Shown here: piece by piece, positions 58,921-64,000 of the stretch
Numbering within the stretch: position 1 is the first letter of the stretch
How the letters are laid out: each line of letters begins with the position of its first letter
The notes under the pieces: model-generated
Database searches by the model: none
Seen by the model: only the letters and a program-made list of their open reading frames with translations
What the model was told of the DNA's origin: nothing
Translations under genes and position numbers: made by a program
Assembly: GCA_028282325.1 (NCBI GenBank)
Contig: JANQID010000052.1
Span: 62,001-126,000 of the forward strand
Length of the DNA: 64,000 bases
Reading direction: 5' to 3'
Source of the DNA: Chloroflexaceae bacterium
Lineage (GTDB): Bacteria; Chloroflexota; Chloroflexia; Chloroflexales; Chloroflexaceae

Positions 58921-59721
58921 TTAGCGAAGAACGCGCTGACGAATCATTGCCGCCGCGCCGACGCCGACCAGCAACAATGCACCGATGACCAGCCAGGGCA
59001 GTGTCACCTCATTGCCATTCGAGGTCGTGGGCAGAGTCGTTGGAGCAGGTGCTGACGAACCAGCCGTCACCTTCAGTTCAGGCGTGATCGAAGCCAGTTC
59101 GTTGGTTGCAAACACTTCATACGTGTTTCCGGCTTCCAAAGTCGTGCCGGAGAGATCGATAACCACAGCATCGCCGCCAGCCGGTGTCACAACGATATCA
59201 TACGAACCAGCATCGACTTCCAGATAATCGCTGGCATTTGGGAAGGCCAGACCTGGAATCAGGGTTGCGCCATCCTTGAGTTTCACATCAACAGCCGGTG
59301 CGTCAGGGGAGAAGTGGTAAACGCGCACTTTGGCCTTTCCCGACGCCGGAGCAGACATATCATCGACAATGATCGTCGGCTGGATCTCGGCCAGGTTGCC
59401 GGTAGCGGCTACCGTGTAGGCTATGCCAGCATCAACCGTTGCCGTCGCATCGATAACCGCATCGTCGGGCGAACCGCCAGCCGCCGTAACCTGGAAACGA
59501 TGCTCGCCGGCCGGCACATCCAGATAATCGCTCACCGCGAAGAACGGCACACTGCTCAATACCTTGCTTCCATCGACATAGACATCAACTGCCGGGGCAT
59601 CCGGCGAGGCGTGAATGACCCGAACTTTTGCATTGCCCGACTGAGCAGATGCTATGGGGACGAGGGCCATTGCCAGAATAAGAGCCAACAGGCTCAGCAT
59701 CGCTGATACGATAGACTTCAC
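58921..59721 (-). CDS. Surface protein with two DUF4397 domains and a C-terminal anchor
   Basis: 266 residues with an N-terminal signal peptide (MKSIVSAMLSLLALILAMAL, likely cut after ASA). Two DUF4397 repeats follow: KVRVIHASPDAPAVDVYVDG near 32-51 and KVRVYHFSPDAPAVDVKLKD near 131-150. A Pro/Thr-rich spacer, one membrane helix (LPWLVIGALLLVGVGAAAMI) and RQRVLR close the protein. The last part resembles a cell-wall or membrane anchor. DUF4397 proteins are thought to be extracellular beta-sandwich proteins; no ligand is known. Confidence 0.85.
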   Translation of the reverse strand: MKSIVSAMLSLLALILAMALVPIASAQSGNAKVRVIHASPDAPAVDVYVDGSKVLSSVPFFAVSDYLDVPAGEHRFQVTAAGGSPDDAVIDATATVDAGIAYTVAATGNLAEIQPTIIVDDMSAPASGKAKVRVYHFSPDAPAVDVKLKDGATLIPGLAFPNASDYLEVDAGSYDIVVTPAGGDAVVIDLSGTTLEAGNTYEVFATNELASITPELKVTAGSSAPAPTTLPTTSNGNEVTLPWLVIGALLLVGVGAAAMIRQRVLR

Positions 59722-60027
59722 GAAACTTCCTCCTCAAATTACAGTGCTACTTGCCAAAGCTTCCGAGAATGCAAAGAGATGACTTGTGGAGCTGCCAGAA
59801 GCACGAACATCCACCAATTGCTTGTTGTGCGCCTGGTAACTGTGGTTTTCATCTCATCACTCGACAAAACAGAGATGGTGCATGAATATTTGCATTCTCG
59901 ATGCAAAACGCTTGCATACTGTCTATACGGACAGGTTCCAGGGGGTGGATGTATAGCGCGGCTCTGAATCGTGGTGATGTGGAAAACCTAGGCCGGTATC
60001 TGTCGCATACGCGGCTTTGCGGGAAGA

Positions 60028-60154
60028 TACCAAACGATAATGAACAGGCCGCATGTCACCCTGAGCGGAGCAAAGGGTCTCGGCGTCCCCGACAGCCGGG
60101 ATTCTTCGCTGCGCTCAGAATGACCGCTTGCGGTAGATCCAAATTCGTTTGGTA
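60028..60154 (-). repeat. MITE-like element copy J (127 bp)
   Basis: TACCAAACGATAATGAAC at the left, AAATTCGTTTGGTA at the right; short subtype like copies F and G, in reverse orientation. It lies in the 548-bp gap 59722-60269, which otherwise shows only the hairpin at 60207. Confidence 0.85.
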
Positions 60155-60206
60155 GATGTGTTCAGATCGATTCTCAGTGGAAGCTCAGGAGGAACAATCA
60201 ACAAAG

Positions 60207-60237
60207 CGGGCGGGTTTCCGCTATGGAAACCCGCCCG
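60207..60237 (-). terminator. Stem-loop terminator of the 60270 gene
   Basis: Arms CGGGCGGGTTTCC / GGAAACCCGCCCG (13 bp, 5-nt loop), 33 bp past the stop of the membrane protein gene on the minus strand; followed there by GCTTTGTTG, a weak T-run. Confidence 0.65.
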
Positions 60238-60269
60238 TCACAGAGGCCGAGACCTGGAGGAGAACCCCG

Positions 60270-60947
60270 TTATGCGTGCGCGCCCTTGCCGTGGAACAAC
60301 AGCGGACGCACCCGCAGAGCCATGCCAAGATCGAGCAAAATGTGCAAGAACACGACCGTCCAGATGTCTTGTGTCAGCCAGAAGCACAGACTCCAGCCGA
60401 TGACCAGACCTACCTCGGCCAGCGGTCGATACTTGCGGATAGCTACCGATAGCGGTGCGTCATCAAGGTGCGGCGGCAGCAAACGCAACCAAAACAGCGC
60501 GTGAATGAGCCCGCCGTAGACCATAAAGAAGAGTACGCCGACAACCAGCCCCGCAATGCTCGCCGCCGCCGGTGCAAACGCGTCGACAGCCCAGTAGCCA
60601 AACATTTCACCCAGACGGTAGGCAACGCCAAACGCAAACACTTCGGCAATGCCATTGCCAATCGTAAACGCCAATACCGAACTCAGACTGATTGGACGAT
60701 TGCCGTGTCGCGCAATGATGAGATAAAGACTCTGACTGAGCGCCCAGGTAAGCACGAGATAGCCTACCAGCCAGAAATGCGAAAGGGTGGCTCCGACATT
60801 CCAATTCATAATCCAGTCGCGCAAGAAAACGACCCCCAAAACACAGGAGATCGCCCAGTATGCCAGAACCGACCATTCTTCCCGCTTCAAGCGCTGTTGA
60901 GCGCGCGCCTGCGTTCGGTTCAAACCTGCGTTGAACTGCACATCCAT
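60270..60947 (-). CDS. Polytopic membrane protein, unrecognised
   Basis: 225 residues with about six hydrophobic helices: VLAYWAISCVLGVVFLRDWI near 27, WLVGYLVLTWALSQSLYLII near 59, a middle pair around 88-110 and 122-145, and VGLVIGWSLCFWLTQDIWTV near 178, followed by VFLHILLDLGMAL. The final His in a membrane helix resembles some CPBP-type intramembrane proteases, but the paired EExxR motif is missing, so I do not assign that family. The first 25 residues are basic and Gln/Arg-rich. Confidence 0.65.
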   Translation of the reverse strand: MDVQFNAGLNRTQARAQQRLKREEWSVLAYWAISCVLGVVFLRDWIMNWNVGATLSHFWLVGYLVLTWALSQSLYLIIARHGNRPISLSSVLAFTIGNGIAEVFAFGVAYRLGEMFGYWAVDAFAPAAASIAGLVVGVLFFMVYGGLIHALFWLRLLPPHLDDAPLSVAIRKYRPLAEVGLVIGWSLCFWLTQDIWTVVFLHILLDLGMALRVRPLLFHGKGAHA

Positions 60948-61175
60948 ACGTTGTCATCACTCCATTAAATTGGTTTTGTTGCGAGATCCTGAGGGTTATC
61001 GCCTGCGCCAATGCGCTTGTACATATAAACACAATCACCTACAAATATTATAAAAACTTTGCGTCGAGATGTATTAGTGCATGGTAGGCAAAAAATGTTA
61101 TATATGCAATAGTATACCATTTCAACGAATTTTATCAAGAGGCATTATGCAGTATCTTATGCAAAACTATTGCCA

Positions 61176-61220
61176 GCAAAAAGCCTCTGTGTCAATGGGC
61201 GTGACACAGAGGCTTTTTGC
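61176..61220 (-). terminator. Strong bidirectional terminator
   Basis: A perfect 19-bp stem (GCAAAAAGCCTCTGTGTCA and its complement) with a 7-nt loop and T-runs on both strands. It should end the 61280 gene, which runs toward it on the minus strand. The rest of 60948-61279 shows nothing else. Confidence 0.85.
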
Positions 61221-61279
61221 TGCGGGATGTTGGGGGAATGTATAGAACGCTCGAACCGGCGGTGCGCTCAACGGACGTG

Positions 61280-61507
61280 TTAGCGACGTTGTGTCAGACG
61301 CGTCCCGCGAGGAACATTGACGATCTCGGCGGCATTCTCGTCTTCCTCGACTTCTTCAACGTCAGAATGCGTCGCCTCCGGTTCAGCATGATGCCCGTGA
61401 CCATGCCCCATACCATATTCGACAACTTCACTGGCGGCCCTGATCCGGCGCTCATACTCTTTATCGACAAACTGAATAAACCGCTGCAACAAATTTGGAG
61501 ACCCCAT
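61280..61507 (-). CDS. Small His-rich acidic protein
   Basis: 75 residues. MGSPNLLQRFIQFVDKEYER is helical and basic/acidic. A His cluster (YGMGHGHGHHAEPEATHSD near 31-49) is followed by a strongly acidic run (VEEVEEDENAAE). The His cluster could bind a divalent metal such as nickel, zinc or copper. GAGG lies about 10 bp before the ATG. The downstream terminator supports real expression. No family recognised. Confidence 0.6.
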   Translation of the reverse strand: MGSPNLLQRFIQFVDKEYERRIRAASEVVEYGMGHGHGHHAEPEATHSDVEEVEEDENAAEIVNVPRGTRLTQRR

Positions 61508-61731
61508 TATTTTCGCCCTCGTGCTCGATTCGTTTCTTCGGCTGATTCTGGGGCGATTATACGTTTATCGGGGCAAGATTGCAATCAGGCTAATAAACTC
61601 AACCTACGTTTGTGTCGCTGCGTTACTGGCACGGCGATGTTCGGCGATACGTTTGCACTGTACTGTAGAAGCGCATCCGATTTTCGCCCCATCACTCACG
61701 AGGCAGGCTCGATCCCGTTGTACAATGAGCC

Positions 61732-61899
61732 TCAGGCGGCATCACGAAAGTATTGCATATTCAACAGCTCGAATACAAGCTGATCCAGCGTCGCTTCTGC
61801 TTCGCGGTATGTGCGCGCAAACCCGATCAATTCCTCATTGAGGAACATCGCAAAGTCGCGCGTTTCGGGATCGTACACGATTTTCTTCTTGTACATCAT
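61732..61899 (-). CDS. 55-residue conserved-looking small protein
   Basis: A short frame: MMYKKKIVYDPETRDFAMFL, NEELIGFARTYREAEATLDQ and LVFELLNMQYFRDAA. It looks like a small folded protein with a strand-helix pattern. A similar short string (YDxETxDFAMYLDGELVG) is familiar to me from other Chloroflexota genomes, but I cannot name a function. The ATG pair has AAAGGGCAGG upstream. A tiny frame ending LEDLERAG overlaps it by ATGA, so it may be the second gene of a very short operon. Confidence 0.6.
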   Translation of the reverse strand: MMYKKKIVYDPETRDFAMFLNEELIGFARTYREAEATLDQLVFELLNMQYFRDAA

Positions 61900-62146
61900 C
61901 CTGCCCTTTCCAGATCCTCCAGCGTTTGTTTCATGCGCCGGGGCGTCCTTGTCGCCTGTATACCGGAAGCACGGTCGGTCAAAGATACTTGGCTAGAATT
62001 ATTATAGCACTTTTGTTCTAATTTTCAAGTCCTTTGACAACGAATCTTGGCACGAGTATTATTACGGCGGCGGGCAGGCTATGCTCGTCTTTCATTTGAC
62101 TATCGATATAAGCGCTATTACCTTACTCTACGCTAAGGAGCATCGG

Positions 62147-63229
62147 TTGCGAAGCTGGAAGATCTGGTTAGGCCTTGTCGTAAGCGTCGTTTTCCTCGCC
62201 TTTGCCTTGCAAGGGCTGGACCTGGCCCACTTCTGGCAAGCGCTTAAGGGTGCGAATTACTGGTGGGTTCTGCCCGGAATCGCGATCTATTTTGTTACAG
62301 TGCTGGCGCGTACGTGGCGTTGGCACTATATGCTCAGGCATATCAAGCGTATCGCGACGATGCGTTTGTTCCCCATTGTCGTCATCGGGTATATGGGCAA
62401 CAATGTATACCCCGTCCGCGCGGGCGAGTTGTTGCGCAGTTATGTCCTGCGGCGCAAGGAAGGCGTTCCGATGAGCGCGTCGCTGGCCACCGTCGTGCTT
62501 GAACGCCTGTTTGACGGTCTGGTGATGCTGTTTTTCGTGTTCGCCACGCTGCCGTTCGCTCCGCTACCGACCGCCTATCGCCTCCTGGTGATCGGGTTCA
62601 GCATCGTGTTCGGCGTTGCATTGCTGCTCTTCTTCTTCGTTGCCGCCCGCCCGGAACGCATTGGGCGCGTGTATGCCATGCTGGTTGATCGCTTGTTGCC
62701 CTCATCGCTCCGCCCCCGTGTGCATAGCCTGTTTGATCGTTTCATCATCGGCCTGCAATCACTGCGCAGCCCGCGCGAGATGGCGATGATTTTTCTTACA
62801 TCGACGGCGATCTGGCTTGGCGAGACCACGAAGTACTGGTTTGTAATGCATGCCTTTCCGTTTGAGGTTTCATTCCCGGTGTTGATGCTGATGACGGCGG
62901 TGGTCAATCTGTTTACAACTATTCCTTCGACGCCCGGCTACGTTGGCACATTCGATGCGCCAGGCATCGCGATCTTGACCCAATTTGGCGTACCCCAGGC
63001 CATTGCCGCAGGATATACTATCGTGCTGCATGTTGCGCTGTGGCTGCCGATCACGCTGTTGGGCGCGTTGTATATGCTACGCGAGAGTGTGAGTTGGCAC
63101 GACATTGAAGAAGCCGCCAGCGGCGTTGCACAATCGGATGCATCGTCTGTCGAACCAATACCGACCGACGTCCAGAATATAGCCGAAGACGTTGAAAACG
63201 ATGATGTCGCCGCGGGAGTTCTATCGTGA
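62147..63229 (+). CDS. Lysylphosphatidylglycerol synthase TM-region / UPF0104 membrane protein
   Basis: A 360-residue integral membrane protein of the LPG_synthase_TM family (flippase-like half of MprF, also AglD-like). WLGLVVSVVFLAFALQGLDL near 7-26, VTVLARTWRWHYMLR near 54, IGYMGNNVYPVRAGELLRSY near 80-99, LATVVLERLFDGLVM near 113 and TTIPSTPGYVGTFDAPG near 260-276 are family strings. The C-terminal 45 residues are acidic. The TTG at 62147 follows AAGGAG at 6-7 bp; an earlier ATG at 62081 lacks a site. It overlaps the next gene by GTGA. Relatives help transfer or flip lipid-linked groups. Confidence 0.85.
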   Translation: MRSWKIWLGLVVSVVFLAFALQGLDLAHFWQALKGANYWWVLPGIAIYFVTVLARTWRWHYMLRHIKRIATMRLFPIVVIGYMGNNVYPVRAGELLRSYVLRRKEGVPMSASLATVVLERLFDGLVMLFFVFATLPFAPLPTAYRLLVIGFSIVFGVALLLFFFVAARPERIGRVYAMLVDRLLPSSLRPRVHSLFDRFIIGLQSLRSPREMAMIFLTSTAIWLGETTKYWFVMHAFPFEVSFPVLMLMTAVVNLFTTIPSTPGYVGTFDAPGIAILTQFGVPQAIAAGYTIVLHVALWLPITLLGALYMLRESVSWHDIEEAASGVAQSDASSVEPIPTDVQNIAEDVENDDVAAGVLS

Positions 63230-64000
63230 AAATCGGTATTATCGGTGCAGGCATCGCTGGATTAACGGCTGCGTATGATCTCAGCCTGGCCGGTCATCAG
63301 GTGACGGTTTATGAAGCCGCGACGCAAGCCGGCGGCCTGGCTTCGGGGTTTCGCGATCGAGACTGGGATTGGCCGCTGGAGCGTTTTTACCACCATATAT
63401 TCCAGACCGACCGGGCGATCCTTGATTTGATCGATACCATCGGTTATCGTCACGCGTTGTTCTTCCGCGGGCCGGTCACCGCCCAGTGGTGGCGGGGGCG
63501 CGTTTACCCCCTCGACGGCGTGACGCCGGTGTTGCGTTTCCCGGCATTGCCTTTCATCGACCGGGTGCGCTTTGGCTTGGTCATCGCGTATTTAAAGTAT
63601 GCACTCCGCGATTGGCGAACGCTTGAGCATACAACCGCGGCGGATTGGACGCGCCACTGGGCGGGCGAGGAAGCCTATCGAGCCATTTTGCTCCCGTTGC
63701 TTGAAGGCAAGTTCGGTCCTCATGCCGAAGAGGTTAATATGGCCTGGCTCTGGGCCCGCTTCAAGTCGCGCAGTTTCAAGCTCGGCTATTTTGTGGGCGG
63801 CTTCCAAAGCTTTGCCGATGCATTGCAGACGACGGTCGCCCAACTCGGCGCAGATGTGCGCTTGAGTATGCCGGTATACCAACTCACGCCCGATACATCG
63901 GGGTGGAAAGTGCAGAGCGCGGATGGGGCGCACGCGTACGATCGCATCATCGCCACGGTCTCGCCGCAAATCTTGAACCAGCTTGTCCCGCAACTTCCCT
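63226..64000 (+). CDS. FAD-dependent amine oxidase / protoporphyrinogen-oxidase-like protein (3' end outside window)
   Basis: At least 258 residues. MKIGIIGAGIAGLTAAYDLS is the N-terminal dinucleotide-binding loop, then VTVYEAATQAGGLASGF near 26-42. HHIFQTDRAILDLIDTIGY lies near 56-74 and YFVGGFQSFADALQTTV near 187-203. It resembles NAD(P)/FAD-binding proteins annotated as protoporphyrinogen oxidase or phytoene-desaturase-like. Such genes often sit beside glycosyltransferase or LPG_synthase_TM genes in lipid-sugar loci. The GTG start overlaps the previous stop (GTGA). The frame is open at the right edge. Confidence 0.8.
   Translation, partial: MKIGIIGAGIAGLTAAYDLSLAGHQVTVYEAATQAGGLASGFRDRDWDWPLERFYHHIFQTDRAILDLIDTIGYRHALFFRGPVTAQWWRGRVYPLDGVTPVLRFPALPFIDRVRFGLVIAYLKYALRDWRTLEHTTAADWTRHWAGEEAYRAILLPLLEGKFGPHAEEVNMAWLWARFKSRSFKLGYFVGGFQSFADALQTTVAQLGADVRLSMPVYQLTPDTSGWKVQSADGAHAYDRIIATVSPQILNQLVPQLP

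Noticed and set aside
60270-60947. CPBP intramembrane protease
   Set aside because: The membrane topology fits, but the EExxR and paired His motifs that define the family are not visible.
1-64000. tRNA, rRNA or prophage genes
   Set aside because: No cloverleaf-like segment, rRNA string, integrase, terminase or capsid-like protein was seen on either strand.

Overview
The window looks like a chromosomal segment of a Chloroflexota bacterium, probably class Chloroflexia. That is an inference from gene families and style: a SecA with a long zinc-binding tail, stand-alone Amt/PII genes, a PFK with a GGGGT/PKTIDND signature, DUF4397 surface proteins and many short palindromic repeats between genes. 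Nothing here fixes the genus. Most genes are ordinary housekeeping genes in short operons. I saw no rRNA, tRNA, CRISPR array or complete transposase gene.

Layout. 1-2018: 3' part of uvrA. 2313-10371: a glyoxylate/glycolate block with a tartronate-semialdehyde-reductase-like dehydrogenase, GlcD, GlcE, a second GlcD and GlcE fused into one protein, and GlcF; then a UspA protein and a PucR/CdaR-type regulator. 13059-18384: secA, then an ATP-grasp ligase overlapping a FolC-like Mur ligase. 18461-21961: methyltransferases, a 33-residue membrane protein and an unrecognised protein. 22631-28374: nitrogen assimilation (glnA, amt, a PII gene, and a second amt on the opposite strand). 29587-36453: exopolysaccharide genes mixed with a complete partner-switching module. 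36754-40565: a nucleotide-sugar cassette. 41578-48127: SDR, DUF2156 protein, pfkA, fabF, holB. 48867-53938: rplU-rpmA-rpmE, purK-purE, rfbB, tdk. 54060-63229: pspA, rsmG, nadD and several envelope proteins, ending in a partial FAD-dependent oxidoreductase.

The most unusual block is 29587-36453. A WecG/TagA-type glycosyltransferase carries two C-terminal STAS (anti-anti-sigma) domains. It sits in one run of genes with a stand-alone STAS protein, an RsbU-like PP2C phosphatase, an RsbW-like ATPase and a CheY-like receiver, and no sigma factor is present. The simplest reading is that partner switching acts directly on polysaccharide synthesis. The second STAS domain of the fusion has Asp where the phosphorylated Ser normally sits.

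The second candidate for something new is the ATP-grasp/Mur-ligase pair at 16209-18384. It looks like cyanophycin synthetase divided into two short proteins, but its substrate is unknown.

The spaces between genes hold ten copies of a 126-139 bp MITE-like element with TACCAAAC...GTTTGGTA ends. One truncated copy abuts a metallo-beta-lactamase remnant and another has a precisely inverted core. A second family of short hairpins (ACCTGnCnGGT...) is also scattered through the window.
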